From: Rhipidocladum racemiflorum
Taxonomy: Eukaryota; Streptophyta; Magnoliopsida; Poales; Poaceae
Reading direction: 5' to 3'
Length of the DNA: 64,000 nt
Assembly: GCA_036346355.1 (NCBI GenBank)
Contig: CM070579.1
Span: 496,001-560,000, forward strand
Each line of letters starts with the position of its first letter. The stretch's first letter is position 1. The translations under genes and the position numbers were made by a program. The notes under the pieces were generated by a model, which saw only the letters and a program-made list of their open reading frames with translations, was not told where the DNA came from and made no database searches. Of the stretch, positions 1 through 10,054 are shown one piece after another.

Positions 1-523
1 AGCATTTAGCGTTACATAGAAGAGTGATCTTGTGGTCAATTTCTGTATATCATTTTGCAAACAAGTGTATAGTGCTATGTTAAAATGAGGCAAAATGGAA
101 AAGGCATCTTGTGCACCATTACCTTTACATACAGATAAAATATGAACATCAAAGCAAATATTATTACAGTTTAATTATCATACCTGCCTACAATACATCT
201 TGAGATTTATGAGGGGACCTGTAATAATGTCAAGAGAGGACAACATTGTGATTAATGACAAAATATGATTTCAGTATAGAAGGCTACATATACATAGTTA
301 ATATAGCATTCTTAAAAATAACAATAACAGTAGAGAAGGCTACATACATGGCTGCACTTCAACACACTAAAACTGCCAGAATGGCATGTGGTTGCATGTT
401 TCACAAGTTGAATAACATCAAATTCCACAAAAGAAGATATCAGCAACTCAATTCTATTATCTGCAGATGTATCAATTCCAAGATGAACTTCAGCTCATAG
501 AGAATCAAATCCAATATGCAGAC

Positions 524-1452
524 CTGTGTAGCAATGCCAGCATGGTCCACTCCAGGGACCCACAGAGCATTATAGCCTGACATCCTCAGCCAGCGTATCA
601 GAGCATCCTGGATTGTTAAAATGCAAGGAAATTAGAATCATTGCCTAGTTAATGCCTATAGTGTTAAGATTGCATATAGGTCTATCTGTCTTTGCGAGCA
701 AAACAATAACAACCTCTATAGCCGCTGTAAGTGCATGACCTATGTGAAGTGCTCCGGTCACATTCGGAGGTGGCAGCACCTGAATAGAAATAACATAGCT
801 TTGTTGCTAGAAGCTATTCCATATTTATTATTATTTGTAGAAAAGCACTACACACTATAGTGGTTTCATAAGATGCAGTTTACTAAATCAGCTCATAGCA
901 CATCTAGCACAACCTTCATGAGCATGAGTGACTTACTATAACAAATGGTGGTTTTGAGCTTGCAGGATCTGCACCAAAATATCCTGATGACTCCCACCAA
1001 GCATACCATCTACATTACGAAAAAACAAAGGAAGGAATGCACGTAGTTAAGCTCATCATCTCAGAGACTCATGCTATGAATTATAAAAATGAGAAAGCTT
1101 ACGATTTCTCAACTGCATTTGGGCTATATTGCTTGGCCATCTGACGTGCCAGCAATTTCTTCTGCCCTTGTCTGGATCAATGAAATCCTCAGGATTTTCA
1201 TCCTCCACAGCTTTCTTCTGTTGTGTCTTCTCAATTTTCTTAGGTCCATCGGAAGTTGCTTGCACCTGCAAAAAACCAAATCAACACGAAGAAAGGAGTA
1301 AACCATATCTACCACCAAGCATTTCAGTAAGTAGCTACTATCAAGATCGCCCATCAAGTCATATCCAAATTCATGAATAATAATAATTCAACCTGAAGCC
1401 TAGCTACCTCCTTTTGCTTTGCCTTGAGTCTTTTCTTCTCCTTCTCTTTCGC
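524..1452 (-). pseudogene. Valyl-tRNA synthetase, 5' part, damaged and incomplete
   Basis: This is the N-terminal part of a class I valyl-tRNA synthetase, which charges tRNA-Val in the cytosol and organelles. Exons read on the minus strand are 1452-1393 (a Lys/Glu-rich helix), 1265-1103 (ENPEDFIDPD, then QMAKQYSPNAVEKS), 1009-937 (WYAWWESSGYFGADP), 779-714 (VLPPPNVTGALHIGHALT, with the HIGH nucleotide-binding signature) and 607-524 (MSGYNALWVPGVDHAGIATQ). All these introns are GT-AG. In the 1265-1103 exon the reading frame changes near 1166-1171, between FIDPD and GQKKLL, which looks like a small frameshifting deletion. A further possible exon at 1785-1714 joins in the wrong phase. No later catalytic exons are visible to the left, so the copy is either cut by the window edge or truncated. 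The family call is firm; pseudogene status is inferred from the frame break. Confidence 0.8.
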
Positions 1453-2555
1453 CTACGAGCAGAACCACTTAACCCATAAGTGACCTTTTCACATACGCAA
1501 TAACAAACATTTCGATCTGATTAGTAATAATAAGTAGTATAGGTGCAATAATAGGTGCTACCTTTTTTGTTTGCCTCAAACAGAGTGTCCTGTTTTAGCA
1601 GTAGAGTTCCTGGTCATTTTTGGTTGGAGAAAAAGAAAACAGAATTCAGAAGAAGGGGCTATGCAACTAACATAACTTAGTGTAACCATGTCAAAGCAAG
1701 CGCAATGGCATACCTGTGCGTTCTGTGAGGTCCATAGTTATTTTACGTTTCTTGGACGGTTTGTCAATATTGTTTTCAGCTATTCCTGTAAAATGGGTCA
1801 CCCATACTCATAAATATAGGGAAAGGTGAACACCATAATTGTGGAGAAGCTCAATATAAATAGCATGCACAACGAAGAAATGATCAGTAAGATGGCAACA
1901 GGACGATTGTTCAGTACAACAATCGCACGATGCTGAAATGTGGCAACATACATACTGCTCTTTTTTTATCCATGGATGCTCGATGTTTTTTGCGTGTGTC
2001 AGCAGCGGATATTTCACTCGGGCATGGGGGCTCTTCTATCTTATTGTTACAATACGAATGACAAAATGGCAAAGGAGGCAATGGGAAGAAATGTACTTCA
2101 TGAGGCAAGTGGACAAAAGTACGAAGAATTATAAGGAAGAAATGAGAACGTGTCACGAAGGGTATGACATGGTTGATTGGCACAGAGGCTTTGATCGATA
2201 GATGACAGATAAACAGCGGCAAGATTTTGGCTTGCGGAACGCGTATGAATTTTCCGACATGAAAAACCGTAGGCGGCTAGACAATCTACGTGATGAAATG
2301 CGCAAACCATGGCTCTGTTGGTGTAAGGTGCTGGCCTCAGGTGCCGATTGTATGGAGCAACCAGCAGGAACAGGACCCAAAACAGCTGGAATGGAGAGCG
2401 AGGAGGCGACGACGACCTAGGGTTTTGGGGGTCACGCACAAAACGGAGAGCGAGGAGGCGGGCGAGGCAAATGCGTCAGGGCACGTGAGATGGCATGCAG
2501 GCAGATGGAGGAGATGGCGGTGAGGGGGCGGCTAAGGCAGCGCTGTGGCGGCAGC

Positions 2556-2960
2556 GGCGCGCAGGACGGAGGGCTGATGTGGATGCGAGCGGAGGAGACG
2601 ACGGTGAGGGGGAAGGAGTAGCGAGCGTTTGGCAGTGACGGCGGGCTGAGTCCGACGGCAGCGTGGGCGGCGAACTGATTTGGGGGCGGCGTTCAGGACA
2701 CTGGAACGGGCGTGGAGGCAGCTGGAGGAGATGGCGGGGGGCAGGAGCCGTGGGCGGCGGCGGTGTTGCGCAGGACGGAGGGCCGGCTTGGATGCGGATG
2801 GAGGAGACAGCGGTGAGGGGGAAGGAGCAACGGGTGTTTGGCGGCGACGGCAGCCTCAGCGGCACGGCGTCGTGGTTGGTGAACCGATTTGGGGGTAGCA
2901 CACAGGACGGTACGGCGCCGACGCGGATGGAGGAGATGGGGGTGAGGACGAAGGAGCAAC
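2556..2960. repeat. Imperfect tandem repeat of about 210 bp, GC-rich
   Basis: The words CGCAGGACGGAGGGC and GGAGGAGA...GGTGAGGGGGAAGGAG recur at about 2556-2620 and 2766-2830, and the word TTTGGGGG followed by CAGGACA or CAGGACG recurs at about 2680 and 2889. This gives a period near 210 bp, with a third partial copy near 2900-2960. The copies are degenerate. Confidence 0.55.
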
Positions 2961-3149
2961 GGCCGTCCGCGTGTGGGGGAGGAGAGCAAAACGAAGGCGG
3001 CGAGGCAGAGCACGGAGGACGGATGGAGGGGCATTGCTGTTTTTTTTAGGGCAGCTGCATTCGTGGGGAATCAAGCTGCTGGAGGCAGCGAAGCAGGCAT
3101 AGGGATGGAGAGGAAGCGGGCTGTAGGTGGAAACAGTAGGAGACGTGTG

Positions 3150-3200
3150 TCACCTACTGGGCCCCAAGGCCCATACTGTTCTGGCCCAAAAACGGCATGA
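3150..3200 (-). promoter_or_regulatory. Possible promoter with site II (TGGGCC) motifs
   Basis: Read on the minus strand this stretch holds two TGGGCC motifs plus a GGGGCCCA motif, a pattern (site II elements) common upstream of plant translation and ribosomal genes. A telo-box-like AAACCCTAG lies further down the same strand near 2417-2425. The position suits a promoter and leader for the valyl-tRNA synthetase gene on the minus strand, but no first exon could be linked to it with confidence. Confidence 0.3.
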
Positions 3201-3294
3201 CAGACTCACCATCACCACCAACTCATTCTTATAATAGTTAAGATACAGAGGTTTTATTTTATTTTATCTGTTATTCTAATTTTTCTATCCACAG

Positions 3295-4237
3295 TTACTT
3301 ATTGAACTCGATGGTGCTGGTCAACGTAAAGGTGTCTATGTTATTGGAGCTACAAACAGGTTTTGTCAACTGCTGATTGGTCCTTATTACATATTTATCC
3401 CTGAATGGAAGTTTGATATCTGCAGCCCCTTTCTGGTGCAGAATTGATGTGATAGATGAAGCTGCTCTACGGCCCGGTAGATTTGGAAAGAAGCATTATG
3501 TACCTTTACCTGGTGCTGACGAACGGATTTCAATATTGAAGGCACACGCACGGAACAAACCTATCTCACCTGGTGTTGATTTGGATGCACTGGCACGTCG
3601 AGAGGAGTGCAACAATCTCACTGGTGCCGATCTAGCATCACTGGTAATTCCTGTGATTTTTTTTGTCAAACAGTTCTCTTTTTTGACTTTGTTCGAAGTG
3701 AACATTAGTGCTTTTGTTTGGACAACATAGAATTTTTCAGCTTTTGGGGATGGTTATTTAATGAATATATAAACCGAGTTCAGTCAGATATCGGAATTAA
3801 TGGCTGTGTTCTTTAGTGTGAATATCAAATTGGTGTGGTTCTAGTCTTCAAGAACATTTAAAAACAGAACTAGCATGCTTCTTTCATTAGGTGAATGAAG
3901 CAGCCATGGCAGCATTGGAAGAGAGATTGGAGTTCCTGGAAAATGGGACGTCATCAATGAGTTCGTCTTGTTTGATTGAACTGTCGCACTTTGAACGGGC
4001 TCTATCAAAAGTAAAGCCATCAGTATCAGCGCAGGTATGGGAAAGTGCACTGTGCGCAAACGTCTTATTTTGCGCCTCTGCGTCATCAGATTGACATGCT
4101 GATACCGTGATAATCTTTCGGTTTTGTTCGCCCTTGTACTACTGTCACCTGTTTTACCTCTTTTTTCTTTTTGCTGTTCTTGGTCGCAGCAAAGGAAATA
4201 CTACGAGGCGCTGTCAAAGAAATACTCGTCAAGCTGA
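3295..4237 (+). CDS. CDC48C/NVL-type AAA ATPase, last four exons
   Basis: This is the C-terminal half of the second AAA domain of a CDC48C/NVL (Rix7)-like ATPase, a nuclear hexameric unfoldase linked to ribosome assembly. Exons are 3295-3359, 3442-3643, 3891-4034 and 4190-4237. They join in frame to 152 residues plus TGA, and all introns are GT-AG. Visible motifs are LLIELDGAGQR, the sensor-1 segment VIGATNR, the arginine-finger segment RPGRFGK, the winged C-domain NLTGADLASLVNEAAMAALE, and the end YYEALSKKYSSS. The Walker A and Walker B exons are absent. Upstream lies only the valyl-tRNA synthetase piece on the opposite strand. Either the 5' exons lie left of the window across a very long intron holding that piece, or this is a truncated copy. 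What remains has no stop or frameshift. Confidence 0.85.
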
Positions 4238-4249
4238 TCTATCTTGGTG

Positions 4250-4462
4250 GGGAACATATCCTGTGCACATGGAGCTCTTGTGCACATGTGCAAACATTAA
4301 ATCTGGGCCATCCAAATCCCATCCAACGGTGATTCGAAATCATATGTGCAAACATTTTGCAATTAGCCCCCCGATCAAGTCACCGTTGGATGGGATTTAG
4401 ACGGTCCAGATTTAATGTTTGCACATGTGCACAAGGGCTCGATGTGCACATGATATGTTCCC
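4250..4462. mobile_element. Mutator-like MITE (213 bp) with perfect 9-bp target duplication
   Basis: The element runs from GGGAACATATC to GATATGTTCCC, with long imperfect inverted arms (GTGCACATGTGCAAACATT and its complement). ATCTTGGTG occurs directly on both sides (4241-4249 and 4463-4471). A 9-bp duplication is the Mutator-superfamily hallmark. It sits four bases past the stop codon of the AAA ATPase, so within its 3' UTR. Confidence 0.92.
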
Positions 4463-4717
4463 ATCTTGGTGTGTCTATGAGAGTAGCATGCCATTCACGA
4501 AGATGGCTCTGCAGACGTGCAGCAGCAGCATCGCAAGTGCATGTAGTCAAGCACATCTGCTTCCCTCGCTGTCAATTTTTGTTTTGCTTGTTATACTAGC
4601 GGCAATTTTGTGCGACCTCAATGTAGACGAATGAGCGAGTAATTAATACAATTATTATGCTTGGAAAATGGCTGTAACTTTGTCCTCGTTTTACGGCTTT
4701 GGCTCATGGTCGGACGG

Positions 4718-5566
4718 CTACTCCTCTCTATCGATGGGAGCAGCTTCGGCTGCTTGAGTTGCACTGTCGAGCTTGTCCAGCGCCGCCCAGAGCTTGGCGT
4801 CTTGGTAGTCCCTGATGACGAGCGAGGCGCCGGCCGCGACGACCCTGGCCTCCCGGCTCTCCTCCGCGATGGCGACCACCGGCATCCCGGCGGCGACGCC
4901 GGCCTGCACCCCGACCACTGAATCCTCGAAGACGACGGCGTGATGTGGTGAGGCGCCGAGCAGGCTGAGGGCCCTCAGGTAGGGGTCCGGGAACGGCTTG
5001 GAGCGGGCGCAGTCGTCGGCGGTGACGATGAGCTGGAAGAAGTCGGAGAGGCCGAGGATGGAGATCATGAGCTCGGCGTTGGCCCTCGGCGCGTTGGTCA
5101 CCGCCGCGCGCTTCAGCCCGCGCTCGCCGGCCCACCGGCACAGCCTGCTCAGGCCGGCGATCTCCCTGAGCCCCTCGCCGGCGTACCGCGCGAACAGCGC
5201 CTCCTTCTCCGCGAAGAAGCCGTCGAGCTTGGCCTGGTCCCAGTCCGGGAACAGGAAGCGGCCGATCTGCTCGTTGCTCCTGCCGGCCATGTGCTTCATG
5301 CCGAACTCGGGCGTGATGGGGACGCCATTGTTGTAGCCAACCTCTTGAAGCAGCTCGGAGAAGGCCCTGTGATGGAAAGGATCGGAGACGCCCATTGTTC
5401 CGTCGATGTCGAGCAGCACGGCCTCCAGAGGAGCCACCTTACAAATCTCACTGCACAGCATCCTCTTCTCGTGCAAAAATCCTCGCAGCAGATCAGTGGA
5501 GCAGTAGTAGTAGTAGTAGTATCTCTCTCTTGTGACAAAGGAGAAGAACCAAGATTACCTTGCCAT
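4718..5566 (-). CDS. HAD-superfamily sugar-phosphate phosphatase, Sgpp-like (two-exon copy)
   Basis: This is a HAD hydrolase of the Sgpp type (Arabidopsis Sgpp is a broad small sugar-phosphate phosphatase), expected to be soluble. My preferred model is exon 5566-5559 (ATGGCAAG), intron 5558-5451 (GT...CAG), exon 5450-4718, giving 246 residues that start MASEICKVAPLEAV. An uninterrupted frame from an ATG at 5476 would give 252 residues. I prefer the spliced start because the intron lies at the same place and phase as intron 1 of the neighbouring paralogue. Motif I is DIDGT (nucleophile and acid Asp), followed by a cap region, motif II AAVTNAP, motif III around SKPFPDPY and motif IV VFEDS. The usual Asp a few residues after motif I (LxDS) is Val here (MGVSDP). 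Introns 2-4 of the paralogue are absent. Confidence 0.88.
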
Positions 5567-5783
5567 GGCTTCTTTCTTCTTCAGATTGCTTCGATCTTCG
5601 ATGCCTGCCTGGCTTTTAGATCCCCTCCTGGGTTGGTTGGTGAGGGGAGTTGGTGGCAATCCCTCACGCGCACTAACCAACGTTAATCTTCTCTTCTCAC
5701 TAGCCCCACTCCAACCTTTGTTGACTCGCCTTGTGAAAGGAGAATCAAAATATTTTGACTTTTTGACTTCACTTAGACATTTA

Positions 5784-5836
5784 GGCCTTGTTTGGAGGTC
5801 CATGCGGACGAGATTGACCCAGCCAAACAAGGCGTG
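5784..5836. mobile_element. Tiny Tourist-like inverted repeat
   Basis: GGCCTTGTTTGG and CCAAACAAGGCG face each other about 50 bp apart, with TTA directly on both sides (5781-5783 and 5837-5839). This matches a PIF/Harbinger-type end with its TTA duplication. It is very short, so it may be an internally deleted copy or chance. Confidence 0.4.
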
Positions 5837-5849
5837 TTAGACTTGTTGC

Positions 5850-6250
5850 AGAGCGTATATATACTCACATGTGGATGCTCGCAAATAATTTCAGCAAAAC
5901 TCCCATAGCAAAAAACCTTTGGAAAGATTAGATGGTTATCTCATCTTTGGGTTTTGAAACCTTGGAAAGAGCGAAACGCACGGATCTTCAATAGCACACG
6001 CTCCCCTGTCGCTAATGTCGTGCAAAAAACCCTGGAGGATATAACCAATTTTTGTATTGACCGGAAACGGACCCCTCACGTTTTGTTGTTCCATTCTTTC
6101 TACTGCTTCTGTACCCCTGTTGACCCCGTGCTCCTACCCCGGCTCCCCTAACTCTCGCTCTCTGTATTTCTGGTTTACTTCTGTACCGTTTCCCACCTCC
6201 TTAATGAACAAGCAGAGCTCCTGTCACCTTTTCAAAAAAAAAAAAAAACG
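5850..6250 (+). mobile_element. 5'-truncated LINE (non-LTR retrotransposon) tail with poly(A)
   Basis: A short reading stretch near 5954-6030 contains PWKERNARIFN, the tryptophan-rich motif at the C-terminus of plant LINE reverse transcriptases. A pyrimidine-rich 3' UTR follows, and a run of A ends at 6248. The rest of the element is missing, as is usual for LINE insertions. The left end is approximate. Confidence 0.65.
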
Positions 6251-6679
6251 GCTAGAAGCAAACAAATGATTTTGAGCTAACAAGTGGAATGAAGGGCTGA
6301 TCCAGGTGAAATGAGTTACAATCTTGTCGCTTCGACACCATGCACATATTTCTTTCATACTAACAAGAGAGATCCAAACAAACAGAGTGATCTGTAGGCT
6401 GAACGGGTCAGAATTCAGAGATGGTAGGCAACACAGCCATCAAACAGATTTGTCAATTTCATGTCCCCCACCCACAAAGCAATCATACCTCATGGGAGAT
6501 TTGGGGTTCTTTATTTCTTTATTCCCAGCTCTTCACTTTCTGACTAGCAATCAAGAAAAAAGAAGAAAAAGAGCATACCAATCTAGAGGCTCAAAATACC
6601 CAATGAGCTCTGTACCATTATTTTAGACTTAAAAGTAAGGGGGTAAATCTGCAATGAATCTAATCAATTCTCCATCATC

Positions 6680-8672
6680 TCATGCTCCACCCTTCTTTAG
6701 CTTAGCTTCCTCTCTGTCTATCTCTTCAAGCGCACTCCAGAGCATGGGATCTTCATAATCCTTGATCAGCAATGTGGCTCCTGCATCCAGTAGGGACTTC
6801 TCTGGGTTCCTTGTCGCCAAACCGACGACAGGCATTTCCGCGGCAACGCCTGCACGTATGCCTGAAGCAGAATCCTGAAATGACAGCACACATAAGTACA
6901 TATCCGTAAATCCAATCAGAAGGCAAGTTCAACAGGTACAAATAGAACTATAGAAGTACCTCAAAGACAAAGGTGTGTGCTGCAGACACTTGAAGCTCCT
7001 TGAGGGCCTTCAGATACGGGTATGGGGCAGGTTTCGGCTTCTCGCATTCACCTCCAACAATCACAGCCTGGAAGAAGTCTGACAGGCCAAGAAGGGAGAT
7101 CATCAGCTCTGCATTAATCCTGGGGGCATTGGTTACTGCTGCGCGCTTATAGCCGCGATCTTTGACCCACTGAACCACTTTGCCAAGGCCTTTTACAGGT
7201 TCCAAACGCTCCCTTGCCAAACTGTGACAAGAATAGCCATAAATATTCAGCTCGGGAAGTTATACAAATACCAACTAGCGGTTCTCAAAAGCAATGATGA
7301 AAAACGGAGGAAAGAGTTAGCAGCAAACAGATATCATAAGAAATCACTAGCCCCTCCCTCAACAACCTTACATAATACCAAATGCTGGAGTCGCTCCCTT
7401 ATTACATGCCTTGATGATTTTCTATGCTATAAATAAGTGCTACAGCCAGTACCGTAAAGGTGTAAACTCAAAGTGCCCCATGAATTATACAAGTATCTTG
7501 AAACAATATGATATCATGCATAATTATGTACCTTCTATATTTAGCTTCCTTGTCCTCTAGGAAGTTCAGCCCCTTCTCGAGCTCCCAGTCTGGAAATAAG
7601 TTCTTAGCAGCATCAACATCACTCCTTCCAGCGATATTTTTTATGAAGAACTCATCATCTATCGGGACACCATTGTTGTAACCAATCTGTGGATGGTCAC
7701 TTGCTCAATCAGCTTTTTAGAAGAAGTATGAAGAACAAATGTCCTGCAGTTTAAAAATCCGTACCTCAAGAAGCATTTCTTGGAAAGCCACATGATGAAG
7801 GGGGTCTGAATCACACAGGGTCCCATCAATGTCAAATAGAACCGCCTCAACTGGAACAGTTGTTGCCAGAGAACTGTGAAGAATCAGCAGTATTAATCAT
7901 TCAGCACTCATAAACTTCTAAGCAGCGAACGTTAAATCTCAAAAAGCAAATAATTGGCATCGCCATTCAGGCAACTCAACAGTGTACAGTCTGAAAACAG
8001 CAGGGGAAAAAAAATAAAATCGGTCCATGCCTGTCTGCCTTCCCTTTTAGTTTTGTCTTTTGCTTTCGCATATAGCCAGATAAAATCTAACGAGGCATAT
8101 GTATATACTTTCTGAACCAAGTCAATCGACAACTGCTGATAGGCTGATACCTAAGGTACTGTCAAATTACAGAGGAAAAAACTCACATTTTTATATGAAC
8201 TCACTAAGTTGCATGCTGGGATCTGGCAACAGTGAACAATACATGTGGGTTAGCAGAATGCAAATTCCTGTACAGACCGACCCACCTCATAATTTGCACT
8301 TGCAAAACGTGGCCGGCTAATTTCTACGAAAAATCTGCAAACAGGTGAACAATGATGCAGACACGGATTTACGATTTATCAAGATGACGAGTCACAAAAG
8401 CCTGAGAATAAATCCATAAAGACGACGAGACATCGGTTGCCTAACTAACGATTGGCCTCCCTGTGCCTTTTGCGTTGGGTCGCTTGTTTACAGGCTCCAA
8501 TCCAAGTGGGTTCCGTGCTGGATTTACTCTACGGAATAAAATCCGGCCTGTGTGTGTCTAGTAGGACGGATCACGAAACAAGAAACGCGGATCACGAGAA
8601 GAAGGCACATATAAGAGGAAAAAGGAGAAGGTACCTGACAGCGGAATTGCCATTGGGAGTGGTAGCCGCCAT
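6680..8672 (-). CDS. HAD-superfamily sugar-phosphate phosphatase, Sgpp-like (five-exon copy)
   Basis: This is a tandem paralogue of the gene at 4718-5566 and is predicted to dephosphorylate small sugar phosphates. Exons on the minus strand are 8672-8635, 7873-7765, 7686-7532, 7221-6960 and 6874-6680. They total 759 nt, giving 252 residues plus TGA, and all introns are GT-AG. The protein starts MAATTPNGNSAV. It has motif I DIDGTLCDSDP, a cap with IGYNNGVPIDDEFF and NIAGRSD, motif II AAVTNAP, motif III EKPKPAPYPY, and motif IV FEDSASG split by the last intron. The C-terminus is Lys-rich. The start is the first ATG of a short exon, and the frame is intact throughout. This looks like a working gene and keeps the motif I Asp that its neighbour lacks. 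Confidence 0.93.
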
Positions 8673-10054
8673 GGTTGGCTGCGCCGATGGGGATGGACGA
8701 GATGAGCGAGCGAGCGAACTCTGTCTGCCTCGTGGAAGGAAGAGGAGGAGGGATGTAGTAGCAATATACAATTGCTATTGCCCTTTTCCCGAGCCGTCCG
8801 TGCGTGTGGGTCCCTTCCCCCGATTTCTTTTGGACCCCATCCACCGAAGCTAACCTCTCTCAAACCAACTTTTACTTTTACTTTTAGTTTCTCGTAGTAC
8901 AAATAGGCTGCTGAATTTTGGTCTGCTGAATTTTGGTCTGAAGTTATGAAGAAGCCAATCATTTAGAACAGCTTCTAAAGGGGAGAAGCCAAATCTAAAA
9001 GACAGAAACTAGCAGCCGGATGTCCGATTTTTGTTTTTTTCTCGGACGACGCGCAACATTTTTTTGAACGTATGAAATATTTTTTTACTGTTTGTCGAAG
9101 AAAAATGTTTCACTATGTAGAAAAAAATATTACAAAAAAAATCAGACGTTTGATCCCTAGCAATTCCGAATGTTAAACCGTCCTAAATAGAACCATATAC
9201 TAGTATTCAAGATTCATCATTTACCTCTTTGTTTCTTTCAAGATTTACCTATCTTTTATGGGGAGATAGAATTGCAAGGGAATCTTTTGCCTTTTTAAGG
9301 TAAACAGCAATACGAACCGATGCAAAATCACCACGCTGGCCGAAATCGGCCGACCAAGCAATCAGGCCAGTCATTGTTTTCTTTGAATAGCGGTATAACT
9401 GTATTCTCTCTCAAAAAAAAATACTAGCTGTATAAGTGGACGAAGCCCGATTCCCCATAGCCTCAAGAGAATATGCTTTGCACTTGTGCTTTTCTTTTTC
9501 CATGTCCGAATATCAATTCGACACCAGATCCCAGATTCCACTCCCACAAAGCAAGTGCTAGCATCTTGGTATCTCGACCAGTCCATCTCCAAGAATTAAA
9601 TACCTCTTGAAGCTTGCAACAGACGGCGTCGTTGCACACCGGCCAATTCTCTAACCTGACGACTATTGTAACACGATGTGACTCGACTCCCCGGCTGATG
9701 CAATACTACAATTGTAACATGACCTCATAGATTGAGAATATCAGAATAATGCTAGCAACCAATCCTGTAAGTTGGGTAATAGATAATACTTGCGTATTCT
9801 TTGATCGTCCAATACGCAGGATAATTCCTTCCTTCCACTTTAATTGCCTGCTCCCAACTAGTTCCAAGTTACTTAACAGCGCTACTGCCCACCATGGTCC
9901 AAGGAAACTTCTTTTGGCTAAGCAAGTAGCAAGCTTCGTCATCATCTGTTCTTGCCTTTGTTGCTGCAGTTTTGGTCCTGGCACGAGAAAAATACCATCC
10001 CAAACGTGACACAAAGAGGCACAATCCCCATTTTTGTGTGCTCTTTTCACAGTT
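8673..10054. other. Intergenic region
   Basis: This holds the 5' flank of the Sgpp-like gene and the 3' flank of the PPR gene. No coding region is supported. Near 9018-9165 there is an A/T-rich stretch whose ends (GTCCGATTTTTG and a rough inverted partner AAATCAGACGTTT) suggest an old MITE, but I could not define target duplications. Confidence 0.5.

Larger units (their letters stand above)
1786..3294. other. Region without a supported gene; GC-rich from about 2400
   Basis: The stretch 1786-2400 is AT-neutral and may hold leader or intron sequence of the minus-strand valyl-tRNA synthetase. From about 2400 to 3110 it is strongly GC-rich with open frames on both strands, but these are composition-driven and match no family I know. 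The GC-rich part contains an imperfect repeat listed separately. Confidence 0.5.

Noticed and set aside
2476..3049. Several overlapping long open frames on both strands in GC-rich DNA
   Set aside because: All are explained by base composition and the 210-bp degenerate repeat. None shows a known motif, and codon use is like that of a repeat.
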